Shown: one piece after another, positions 17,930 to 27,100 of the stretch
Layout: each line of letters starts with the position of its first letter
Numbering within the stretch: the first letter of the stretch is position 1
Assembly: GCA_937891465.1 (NCBI GenBank)
Contig: CALAHF010000018.1
Span: 1 to 64,000 of the forward strand
Source of the DNA: an uncultured Verrucomicrobiales bacterium
Lineage (GTDB): Bacteria; Verrucomicrobiota; Verrucomicrobiia; Verrucomicrobiales; DEV007
Length of the DNA stretch: 64,000 nucleotides
Direction: 5' to 3'
Made by a program: the position numbers and the translations under genes
The notes under the pieces: model-generated
What the model was told of the DNA's origin: nothing
Database searches by the model: none
What the model saw: the letters and a program-made list of their open reading frames with translations, nothing else

Positions 17930-18405
17930 GTGATCACTCGATATGTATGTGCGGCGTTCGCCGGCGGGTATTTGTGGGTCGGAATTGGATTTTCCGGCGA
18001 AGGATCTTTGTACGATAAAATCGACGCGCTGATCGACGCAGCGAACGGTAAAGTAGGTCAACCCGTTGCAGGCCTGGCGGATGATGCCGAATTTTTCCGG
18101 CGGGTGAATCTCGACTTCGCAGGGGTGATACCAACGGTCGGTGAGACTCAGGCCTTCCTTGCTGGTAAATCCCGGACAAACGGGTAAAAGCGATCGATCA
18201 CCTTCTTGGCGACACAAAAACGTACGCGCGACGAATGCGGGAGGCCTTTCACGTGCACCTGATGGAACGTCGCGGCGAAAATGATCTGTGGCAATCCTGG
18301 TTGGAAAATTCGTTCACTGAAAACAAGCCGTGGGATCAGATGACACGCGAAATCATTCGTGCTGATTTCCGCGATGAACCGAATCGAGGAGCAGCCTTTT
18401 TCCTG
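17930..18405 (+). pseudogene. 5' remnant of a DUF1549 secreted protein gene
   Basis: Starting from GTG at 17930, the frame gives a weak signal sequence and then DUF1549 features (LYDKIDALIDAANGK, FFRRVNLDFAGVIPT, AFLAGKS). Near 18163-18170 one base is missing: the family sequence continues in another frame as PDKRVKAIDHLLGDTKTYARR, and then WQSWLENSFTENKPWDQ and REIIRADFRDEPNRGAAFF. Homology ends at about 18405, where a P-type ATPase remnant on the other strand begins. The remaining DUF1549 domain, the DUF1553 domain and the usual DUF1501 partner gene are missing here. Confidence 0.8.
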
Positions 18406-19613
18406 AAGCGCTTGAGCGTGAATAGCGAGTTGATCAACACCGCCTGCGCCGATTTTACGAATCCAGCGTTCGCTGCCGATTAAATAGTCTTCCCCTTCGC
18501 CCGTTGCCTGAGCCCCTTTTCCTGTGGTTGCTTGAAATTGGGTCGCTTCCGGAGTGGAAATCCCAAGTTTATCCGCAGCCGAAATGATGGCGTGAGCGAG
18601 GGGATGCTCAGATCGGGCTTCGAGCGCCGAGGCTAGGCGCAGATAGCTTTTGGCCTCCTCTGAGAGTGTTTCATCAATCGGAAAAGAACCTTCAGCGGTC
18701 ACAATTTCAGTGAGAGAAGGTTTGCCGACTGTCAGGGTCCCTGTTTTGTCGACCGCGACGATATCGATGGTCGCGGCACGTTCCAGATGTGAACCTCCTT
18801 TTATCAAAATACCACGTCTCGCCACTCCACCAATTGCGGATAGAACAGTGGCTGGAGTGCTGATGACCAGCGCACAGGGCGAAGCAACGACCATCACTGT
18901 CATGGCCCGATAGAAAGCAGCTGCGATATCTTCTCCCATTGCGAGCCAGGGAATGAGAAAGACCGCGAGAGTAACGAGAATGACGCCGAGTGCGTAATTG
19001 CGTTCTGCGTTTTCGAGAAAACTTTGCGTCTTGGATTTTTCCTCTTTTGCTTCCGCCACCAGCTTGATCATCCGGGCGAGAGCGGAATCCCCGGAGCGTT
19101 TTGTTACCGTAAGTTCGATGCTGCCGGTTTGACAATGACTATTTCGCCGGGAGCTAACTCCTCAACTGGGACTTGCTTGACTTCGCCATCGCGTTTCACG
19201 AAAGCGAGGTCAGGGCTGAGGTCGAGAAGCGCTTCGATTGCCATGTTGGTTCGCTCCATTGCATAGCGCTGGAGGACGTTTGAGAAACTAAACAGAAAGA
19301 GCAATAGTGCTCCCTCAAAAGGGGCACCAACCAACGCCGCACCGAGAGCAGCAAGAACCATGAGGACATCGATATCGAGAACCTTTTTGCGAAGAGATGA
19401 GATCGCCGATTTAAAACCTTCCTAGCCAGCGAAAAGATAGGCCCCTAGGTAAAGCAGATTGGTTTTCCAGCCGGGGCCGATCGTTTTTCCGACAACAAGC
19501 GCGGTGATGAGGAAGATGAGTCCCAACGAGCAGGAAATTTCTTCGTTGTAATCGCCGGACTTTAATTTCGCGATGAAAGGGCGATTTTTGGCAGCTCTAA
19601 GGTCTTCTCTCAT
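18394..19613 (-). pseudogene. Remnant of a P1B-type heavy-metal-translocating ATPase
   Basis: Three pieces of one ATPase are present. Residues from MREDLRAAKNRPF through membrane helices end at TAG 19422-19424 (AYLFAG-stop-EGFKSAI, where Trp is expected). The frame continues through DIDVLMVLAALGAALVG and VPVEELAPGEIVIVKP. Then a segment of roughly 45-50 codons is missing, including the TGE actuator motif. The sequence resumes in another frame at GSIELTVTKRSGDSALARMIK. It keeps the SPC metal site (ASPCALVISTPA), DKTGT phosphorylation motif and the HP motif (EHPLAHAI) but stops after ALQEKG at 18394, losing the P-domain end and last helices. It cannot be functional. The SPC motif suggests the Co/Zn-type P1B-4 group. 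Confidence 0.85.
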
Positions 19614-19682
19614 GTCAGCGGTGGTCGTATCCCTACTATGACCCCAATGCCGGATGACTGGCAAATTGGGGTGAGCGTTGCT

Positions 19683-21239
19683 TTATCCCTTTGACTCATC
19701 GTCACATTCACCTGCTAAAATCCTGGCCTGAGCAATCGCGCGCATCATGCCGCGGGCTTTGTTGACGGTTTCGTTGTATTCGTTTTCCGGAATAGAATCA
19801 GCGACAACGCCTGCGCCTGCTTGAACGTAGGCTTTCTTGTCTTTCAAAACGACAGTCCGCAATGCAATGCAGCTGTCATGATTCCCGTCGAATCCAAAAT
19901 AGCCCACTGCCCCTGAATAGGCGCAGCGCTTGGCTTTTTCCATTTCGTCGATGATCTGCATCGCGCGGACTTTGGGACTGCCGCTGACGGTTCCCGCAGG
20001 GAAAGTCGCGCGCATCACATCATAGGCAGAAAACTCGGGGCGAAGCTGGCCTTCGACATCCGTCACAATATGCATCACGTGGCTGTAGCGTTCGATTCGC
20101 TGAAAATCTTTCACGGCAACAGAGGTGTATTCAGCGACGCGGCCAACATCATTTCTTGCCAAATCGACGAGCATGAGGTGCTCGGCACATTCTTTCGGAT
20201 CGCTCAGCAAATCCTGCGCAAGGGCTTCGTCCTCTTCGGGAGTCTTTCCCCTCCAGCGAGTTCCGGCGATCGGGCGAATTTCGATTTTTTCATCAATCGC
20301 GCGGACATGAACTTCCGGCGAGCTGCCCACCAGTGAAAATTCATCGCCAAACTGAAGGCAAAACATGTAGGGCGAAGGGTTCACGTGACGAAGTGCGCGA
20401 TACAAATCGATCGGAGCGCCGCCATAATCGGCTTCAAAGCGTTGACTCGGCACGACCTGAAAAATATCGCCCGCGAGGATGTATTCCTTAGCCTTATTGA
20501 CCATCGCTTCGTATTCTTCTTTGGTCGTATTGCTCTGCGGCTCCGGCACATCCGGCTCAGTCATCAGCGAAAACGGTGCAAAACTGAGCGGCTTCGCCAA
20601 TTTCTGAACGGTCGCTTCAATTCGCTGACGCGCCGCTTCGTAGCCTGCTTCGGCTGTTTCGTGATCGTCGCGAAAAATATTGCTCACGACCTGGATTTTG
20701 CGGAAACGGTGATCAAAAATCACGATTGTATCGGTGATCATGAAAATCATATCCGGAAGTCCCAGCGGATCCGGTTTTGTCTGCGGAACCGTCGTTTCGA
20801 AAAACTCCACCATGTCGTAGCCGAGAAATCCCACGGCTCCGCCGGCAAAAACGGGAAGCCCTTCGACCTCGACCGGTTCGAATTTTGCCATGTGGCGCTG
20901 GACTTCGTGAAGTGGATCACCGTCTTCTTCAGCGAGCGTGAATTTTTGGATGTCTCCGCCGGCACCTTCGCGAACTTCAATCTCTCGACCATGGGCCCGC
21001 ACAATCATTCGTGGATCCGTTCCGAGAAACGAATAGCGCCCGATTTGGTCGCTGCTTTCCGCTGACTCCAAAAGGAAACACGGCGTGCTGCCATCGTTCA
21101 GCTTCTGGAAAGCCGAGACCGGCGTTTCATAGTCCGCGGCCAACTCGGTCCAAACCGGAATGAGATTTCCGGATTTGGCCAGTTTAGAAAAGTCGTCGAA
21201 TGATGGTTTGAGTGCAGTCACAGCGCGGCAAAGATGCAC
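19683..21239 (-). CDS. trpE: Anthranilate synthase component I
   Basis: A 518-residue cytoplasmic enzyme that converts chorismate plus an amino donor to anthranilate in tryptophan synthesis, together with a TrpG glutaminase subunit (not in this window). The tryptophan feedback motif is visible (CFLLESAESS, residues about 54-63). The chorismate-binding core is complete: IEIRPIAGTRWRGKTPEEDE, LMLVDLARNDVGRV, FPAGTVSGSPKVRAMQIIDE and YSGAVGYFGFDGN. Length is normal. The start is ATG at 21239; a GTG at 21221 is an alternative. It is divergent from the following gene on the plus strand. Confidence 0.95.
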   Translation of the reverse strand: MHLCRAVTALKPSFDDFSKLAKSGNLIPVWTELAADYETPVSAFQKLNDGSTPCFLLESAESSDQIGRYSFLGTDPRMIVRAHGREIEVREGAGGDIQKFTLAEEDGDPLHEVQRHMAKFEPVEVEGLPVFAGGAVGFLGYDMVEFFETTVPQTKPDPLGLPDMIFMITDTIVIFDHRFRKIQVVSNIFRDDHETAEAGYEAARQRIEATVQKLAKPLSFAPFSLMTEPDVPEPQSNTTKEEYEAMVNKAKEYILAGDIFQVVPSQRFEADYGGAPIDLYRALRHVNPSPYMFCLQFGDEFSLVGSSPEVHVRAIDEKIEIRPIAGTRWRGKTPEEDEALAQDLLSDPKECAEHLMLVDLARNDVGRVAEYTSVAVKDFQRIERYSHVMHIVTDVEGQLRPEFSAYDVMRATFPAGTVSGSPKVRAMQIIDEMEKAKRCAYSGAVGYFGFDGNHDSCIALRTVVLKDKKAYVQAGAGVVADSIPENEYNETVNKARGMMRAIAQARILAGECDDESKG

Positions 21240-21290
21240 TCCTGTTTCCAGATTGCAAAGCGGGCTTTTTGCGCGGAAATCTAACTCCCA

Positions 21291-21716
21291 ATGAAACGAA
21301 ATCTTTTCGCCTACGGCACGCTCTTGGTTCCTGATATCTGGGATTTAGTGGTCGGGGAATCTTTCCGAAGCGAACCGGCTGTATTACCAGAATTCGAGGT
21401 TTTTCGTGTGATCGGTGGTGATTTTCCGGGAATTACGAAATCTGAACGGGCAGATGCGAAAGTCCCCGGGCGTGTGTATTTCGATCTCGACGAGATTACC
21501 ATTGCGCGACTGGATGCCTACGAGGGCACATTTTACGAACGTCTCAAAGTAGAATGTAATCACAAAGAATCTGACGAACAGATTCATTGCGATACTTACA
21601 TTGTCCCGAAACCTGCCGCGGAGGGAGTTTTGAGCGTCGAAGTTTGGACACTGGAGTGGTTTCAGGCTGAGGCTCAGGAATCGTACATCGAAAGAATGCA
21701 GGGAGCAGGTTTCTGA
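21291..21716 (+). CDS. Gamma-glutamylcyclotransferase-like (AIG2 family) protein
   Basis: A 141-residue cytoplasmic protein. It begins with the family signature MKRNLFAYGTLLVPDIW (YGTL loop binding the gamma-glutamyl group) and carries VPGRVYFDLDEITIARLDAYEG, where the last Glu is the expected catalytic acid. The C-terminal half is FYERLKVEC and VEVWTLEWF. The family releases 5-oxoproline from gamma-glutamyl compounds; the exact substrate in bacteria is often unknown. Length is typical. Confidence 0.85.
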   Translation: MKRNLFAYGTLLVPDIWDLVVGESFRSEPAVLPEFEVFRVIGGDFPGITKSERADAKVPGRVYFDLDEITIARLDAYEGTFYERLKVECNHKESDEQIHCDTYIVPKPAAEGVLSVEVWTLEWFQAEAQESYIERMQGAGF

Positions 21717-21736
21717 TTCAGCCTCCCCGCTGCCCT

Positions 21737-22243
21737 CTATTCGAAGCGATAAACGATCACTTCTCCCGAGTTCAATTTGCGAAGATCGAACTCGACTTCA
21801 CCAACCGATTTGTTTCGTGATCAATTTTGATGGTAGACCGTCATGATTGACCGTCGGGTTCCTTTTTTCATGACCACTGCGGTGTGGTTTGGACCGGTTG
21901 TTGCATTGGGAAACTTGGCATCACACATTTCGACGACATCACCCGGTTCTAATTTCTCTTTCGATCAATCAACGACGCGCCCCCAAACCCGCAGTCCTTT
22001 TCCGGCGGGGCGTTTGGCTTCTGCTGCTTTGAACACTTCGTTCGCCAGAGTCCAGCATTCTCCGTTTCCCACTTGCTTGCCTTTGTTGGTTTTAACAAAG
22101 GCCACGATTTTTTCGATCGTGTCTTTAGCTGAGTTGGCCTCCGTTTTCTCACTAAGTTCCTTCCGGATAGCCTCCATCCTGGAGGTTCGTTCTTTTGCGA
22201 TGTAATCCTGATCTTCTTTTGAAAGTGTAGACTCATTTTCCAT
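21737..22243 (-). pseudogene. Cysteine-hydrolase-like (NlpC/CHAP-type) gene with two in-frame TGA codons
   Basis: One frame of 169 codons. The N-terminal half has a helical leader, then QVGNGECWTLANEVFKAAEA (candidate catalytic Cys in GECW) and GKGLRVWGRVVD. TGA follows at 21965-21967. The frame continues SKEKLEPGDVVEM, then GPNHTAVVMKKG (candidate catalytic His) and TVYHQN, a second TGA at 21821-21823, and finally VEFDLRKLNSGEVIVYRFE. All parts fit one papain-like hydrolase family common in planctomycetes and relatives. Both TGAs are one base from Arg or Gly codons. The truncated product would lack the His and be inactive. Confidence 0.75.
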
Positions 22244-22263
22244 TGCAGCTTAGCGGGGCTTCG

Positions 22264-23457
22264 TCAAACCAACCCTGTTCGATCGAATTCGGCGAGGCAG
22301 TATTCGTATTCTTTCGCGAGCTGATCGACGACGTCGCCGGAGCGCATGGCTTTGGGCATGACTTCCCACGTGTAGGTTTCCATTTCGAAATGCTGACACC
22401 AACCAGGATCAGCCCCGAGAAGATCGAGCGTATCGCTGATGTGATCGCGGGTGTCTCCGAAAATGGCTTCAGGCTGGGCGTGAATCGGAACGTGAAAATG
22501 AACCCGCCATTCGTCGCCGGCGTCACCTTTATTTTCATCTGCCCACGCCAAGGCGTCAGGCAAATCGCGGAATCGCTCGATGATGTCGTCGCCTTTGCGG
22601 ACGATGACTTGATGCAAATAAACGTCATCTTGAAATTCGGAAAGTCGCGAACGCGAAGCTTTGTCAGGCGTCAGTTTTAACGCTGAGCTGAGGTGGATTT
22701 TGCTGATTCGCAATCCGGCTCCGCGCAAATTGGCGAAAGCGTCAGCGGCGTTTTCGTATTCCACGGCAAGGTGGCAGGTATCGTAATTGATTCCGATGTT
22801 TTGAAGGATTGACGCTTTTTCGTTTTCGGAAACGCCATTGGTCAGCTGATCAAAAAACGCGACGCTTTCGAAGCTATTCTCAAAAAGTCCCAGCGGTTCA
22901 GGCTCAAGCCCAAGGTGCAAATCGCGTCCGGTTTTTTCGCGGAGAGCTTCGAGATGACGATTGCAGTCACGAAGATTTGAAATGATTGCGCTGATCTTTT
23001 TGTTCTCGTCGGGCTGTCCGATGACGAATTCTTTGAACGATCCGGGCAAGGTGCTGACGCTGCCGCTTTGGCCTTCAGGTGCGATTCTGCAAAGCAGGTC
23101 GAAAAGCTGATTGGTATAAGTCAGCCGCGCTTGGTGCGACCAATCCGGTGCGTAGACTTGTTCTTTCACCCGGTTTCCGTGAAACGTGCCGTAGGGAAAT
23201 CCGTTGATTGTAAAAACGTAGGCATGGTTTTTGTCGAGCCACCGACGGAAATCATCGACAAGGGAAGCATCGGCGGTCAACTCTGCCGAGGCGTCTGCAG
23301 AGAGGCGCAATCCGATACCGTAGGGTTCGGAATTAGGACAAACCTGATCTTTTACTTTGAGCGTGTATTGATCGAGTCCCGCGAAAGTCTCGGCCCACGT
23401 TTCGCCGCGATGAATATTGGTGCAATAACCGAGATGGATGCCGTGTTTGAGCTGCAT
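22264..23457 (-). CDS. eboE: EboE, metabolite traffic protein
   Basis: A 397-residue TIM-barrel protein of the xylose-isomerase-like superfamily. The opening MQLKHGIHLGYCTNIHRGETW and the segments VFTINGFPYGTFHG, LHLGLEPEPLGLFEN and INYDTCHLAVEYE are those of EboE from the eustigmatophyte/bacterial ebo cluster, linked to export or trafficking of secondary metabolite precursors such as scytonemin monomer in cyanobacteria. Other ebo genes (eboA-D, F) are not adjacent. The last residues (DRTGLV) are encoded by a half palindromic element, so the C-terminus was probably altered by that sequence. Confidence 0.85.
   Translation of the reverse strand: MQLKHGIHLGYCTNIHRGETWAETFAGLDQYTLKVKDQVCPNSEPYGIGLRLSADASAELTADASLVDDFRRWLDKNHAYVFTINGFPYGTFHGNRVKEQVYAPDWSHQARLTYTNQLFDLLCRIAPEGQSGSVSTLPGSFKEFVIGQPDENKKISAIISNLRDCNRHLEALREKTGRDLHLGLEPEPLGLFENSFESVAFFDQLTNGVSENEKASILQNIGINYDTCHLAVEYENAADAFANLRGAGLRISKIHLSSALKLTPDKASRSRLSEFQDDVYLHQVIVRKGDDIIERFRDLPDALAWADENKGDAGDEWRVHFHVPIHAQPEAIFGDTRDHISDTLDLLGADPGWCQHFEMETYTWEVMPKAMRSGDVVDQLAKEYEYCLAEFDRTGLV
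22266..22286. repeat. Palindromic dispersed element, half copy 5
   Basis: One arm only (AACCAACCCTGTTCGATCG). It overlaps the 3' end and stop codon region of eboE; the second arm is not recognisable. Confidence 0.6.
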
Positions 23458-23573
23458 TGTTCTGTAAGTTGTCTCTAATCCCCCGTGTTATGGGGAGCAA
23501 GAACGGATTTGGGTGGGATTAAAGAAGTTTTTATTTTACCCAAATGCTAAGATTGGACTTGCGTTTTCCATTA

Positions 23574-23594
23574 GTTAGCGAAAAATTTCCTAAC
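23574..23594. promoter_or_regulatory. Candidate MarR operator
   Basis: An inverted repeat GTTAG-c-GAAA / TTTC-CTAAC with a 2-nt AA centre ends 6 nt before the ATG of the MarR gene. Size and position suit autoregulation by a MarR dimer. Inference from symmetry only. Confidence 0.45.
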
Positions 23595-23600
23595 CAAATA

Positions 23601-24080
23601 ATGCCCGATTCTAACACCGATACCAAAAAAAGTCCGAACGCCGTTTAGGTATCCTGCCTTCTAGGACGGGCTTATTACCTCCATTTGGGAGTGTTAGAGC
23701 GGATCTTAAAAAAAGAGGGGTTGGACAAAAAATTGCGCCCGGGGATGTGCAATGTTCTGCTTGCTCTGTTGGATGAGGATGGTCAAAGGATCAGCACCAT
23801 TGCAAGCCGAATTCGCGTCGCAAAGAGCACGATGACGGGAACGGTTGATCGCCTGAAAGCCAGTGGATTAGTGAGAGTGAAAGTCGATTCTAAAGATCGC
23901 CGTGCGCAGCGGCTTTCACTGACGGCTAAAGGAAAATCGCTTGAGCCGGCGCTAAGAACAGCATTGGCGCAATTGGGGAGCACGCTTGGAGAAACGATGT
24001 CGGCTGCTGAGAAAAAAGAGTTCTCCCGGCTTCTTGAAGTAGTTATCGACTCGATGGAGTCAAAGCCTGATTCGGTCTGA
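23601..24080 (+). pseudogene. MarR-family regulator gene with early in-frame TAG
   Basis: The frame starts MPDSNTDTKKSPNAV and meets TAG at 23646-23648. It continues VSCLLGRAYYLHLGVLERIL, the conserved first helix of a MarR dimer domain, and then the winged helix (RISTIASRIRVAKSTMTGTVDRL, VDSKDRRAQRLSLTAKGK) and the C-terminal dimer helix. Total would be 159 codons. A TTG at 23685 could restart translation but would lose part of the first dimerisation helix. An inverted repeat just upstream looks like its own operator. The divergent neighbour is eboE, a possible target. Confidence 0.75.
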
Positions 24081-24176
24081 CTGCAAAGGACGTTGCGGTG
24101 CAAAGTCGACTTCGTTTTATAGCGGGAGAATGATGAGAATGAGGTAGGTTTGTGATGAACCTGTTTTTCTTTGACC

Positions 24177-27100
24177 GTGAAATTTCTGCTATCTGCTTCT
24201 TTCGTTTTCTCAATTCTCGCCAGTGTATTGCAGCCGATTGCGTCGGCTCAGTCGGTTTCGCCAAGGCCTTTCTCAGACACCGCGCAAATTGTAGATAACT
24301 GGTCTGCGGATCAACATTTGTGGACGAATGGAACGCTACCGGTGTCTTCCCGGAATCTGGCTGATTTAGAGAAGTGGCTCGACGAGAACGCGCCGAACTG
24401 GACGGTTGTTTTGATGCAAAATGCACGGCAGCAACGTTATCAGGGGAGATCGGGGATGAATGCCGTGGAATATTCGCTGGGGGAAAAATTGCCGAACCAA
24501 ACAGGGTTCAGCAAGATGCTCGACTCACGAGTGGCTCAGAAAAACGGGGCGATCTTTGTTCTGTTTTTGGAAGAGAGAAAATTTTCTTATTTCAGTTCTG
24601 ATGCGATGGACTTTCGCCGATTGGGCCATCGTCGCTGGGTGGGTGATTTGGACAAACCTGCGATCCGGGCGATGCGGAACGGAGGTCGAATCGTCGATGC
24701 GGTGAAAGACACGATTTCCAATATTGAGACAAAGCTCACCAAAGCGATTGCGGGCGAAATTGCAGCGAAGAAACGCGCCGAAATTGAGCGAAAACGCGCC
24801 TTGGAGGAGGTGAAATTGCTTTCAGGGAAAGTGATGGGAGAGATCGACGAAGCTCTGGCATTTGCAGATGAGTTTCGGAGCCGGTTTCCTAAACTCGAAG
24901 GCGATTTGCTTGAAGACAACGCGCCATCATGGCGGGCGAATGCAAAAGCGGTTGCAGATTTTGCCGTGGCGAACCAAGTGAAGGAGGCCCATGAATTGGC
25001 CGGCCAAACGCGAAGCCAGTTACTCGATTTTCGAAGGAATCTTCAATTGTGGGAAAAGAACGCGGAAGCGATTGCTCGATTAGAAAAACGAATTGAGGGG
25101 ATGCGCGGGAATTATGGGGTCGCAAGCGTTGATGGGCTTGCTGCGCAGGCACGGGATGCGTTTCGCTCTGCGTCGGAAAATTATCTTCACGGCGATTCAA
25201 TTTATCGGCAGCAGCTTGAAACGGGCAATCGGCTCGTTTCGCAAACGGAGTCGGAATTTCAATCCTGGCAAGCGGCGGTTGCGGCTGAGAAAAAACAGCA
25301 GGAGGCTCGGGAATTGACGAACAAAATTGCGCTGATTGTGGCGGGTATTTTGTTCATCGTCGCTTTGATTGTCGCGAACCGAATGCGTCGTCCAGCCAAA
25401 TTAGAGGCGGAGGATTTGCTCAAATCCTGGAAGCGTCAGCTGAAAGGAAAATTCGATCGGCTGTTTGAATTGATGGATCGGACTACGATTCTTGTGGGGT
25501 CGTCTTCGGAGGGCGAGAATCGAGAGTTTTCAGGAACCACCGAAGAACTTCGGAAGAAGGCGATCCGTGAGGTTGATGAGCTTTTCATCATGTCGTCAGC
25601 GACGGATCAGGTCATGGATGATGTCGAAAAATCGGTCGAACCGGGCAGTTTTTGGGGCGGCTTGGTGAATCTTTTTTCATGGACTCGGTACCAACGGGCC
25701 ACTGAATTACTGACTTCTAAAGCGATTGGATTTGATAGGGATCAGGGGCTGGCACCGATCATTTCGCCGAAGAACCGCGAGTTGCTTGGTTCCGAAGGCG
25801 ATTACAAACCATTCAAAATGTCGTTCAAAAGGTTGATCGAAATTTACGACGATAAACAAACGACGGCTCGTGAAACGGTTGAACGCCTCGGGGCGGGGAT
25901 TGATGGATTGCCATTGAAGGCTGAAGAATTGACGCAGAAACTTTCTGAAATCTCCGAAGGCCAACTTCAAACTAGCGAGCGGGCGGCGAAAGATCACTTT
26001 TTTCATCTGACGAATCTCGGGATCAAGCTCATCCCGGCGATTGAATCAAATTTGAAATCAGCTCGCAAAATAGGCAAGAAAGATCCTGTGGCGGCGCTGG
26101 AAGGGCCCATAAATATCGCTATACGGCAGCTGAAAAATGGTAATTGGCTTGCGGCGAGGATTGGAATGGCACGGCACAAGTTCCGTGAAAATGTGGAAGA
26201 AAAAGTCGCGACTTTGGAGAGCCACGGTCGCCGGATTCGTTGGGTTGATGAGTTGCTGAATTCGCTCACTGCAAAATCGGAGGCTCTCGCTGAGTTAGCG
26301 GTGGAGCGAGATGCGGATCAGGATTTAAACGAATTTGGTGATTCGCTCATTAAGGCATGGGGGCGAATAGCGTCGTGTGCACTCATTTCGAAGGGGGCCG
26401 AAAATGAAATTCCAGAAATGATCGAAAAGGCCCGACGCAAGGTGAGCGGTGCCCGAATTTCACTTTCAGAAAAGCTGAATATGCCTATTAAAAAAATATT
26501 GGTGGAAGAAAATCTAAATCCCGATGATCGACTCGCTGCTGCGGGCGTTGAATTGGAAGCGGCTCGATCTGCCTTGAATCTTGGCAACAATGCAGTCGCT
26601 CTTGGTGACGTTGAAGACATTGAAGGTCTCATCGACGAGGTGGCTGATCTCATTTTACAAAGCCGATCAACTGCTGATCACTTCAAATCCTGGAAAACTG
26701 AACTCACGGATCGAGGTGAAACTCAGAAAAGCAAAGTTCAACCAACTGCGACTTTGTTGGAAGATTTGATTCAAAATTATGATTCGGAAGTGCTTCGTTT
26801 CAGTGTCCGGTTTGGAACAGAGCCGCTGGGGCAGGATTCAGTTCGGGATTCGATTAAAGCGGCTGAAGGGCATCTCCAAAACTTTGATGAAGCGCTTTCG
26901 AATGCCGCTTCTGCATTTGCCGATGGGCGATTGATCGAAGCCAGCGGCCGATCCGAGCGAGCGGGAAATGAACTGGATTTTGCGACTCACCAAATCGCAT
27001 TAATCGAAGATCAACATGCGGCGTTGAAAGCGGCTGAGGCTACCAATCAATCCCGTCATTCTGAGTATTTGGAAAAAGTGAAGGCGTTGGAATCGCAAAT

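Noticed and set aside
5671-23648. TAG reassigned as a sense codon
   Set aside because: TAG ends several intact genes at the expected C-terminus (11427-11429, 31679-31681, 34144-34146), two of them abutting the next gene, and TGA/TAA interruptions also occur.
24497-24515. Further palindromic element in the TPM gene (ACCAAACAGGGTTC)
   Set aside because: Only half of one arm, in a coding region with normal family residues; probably chance.
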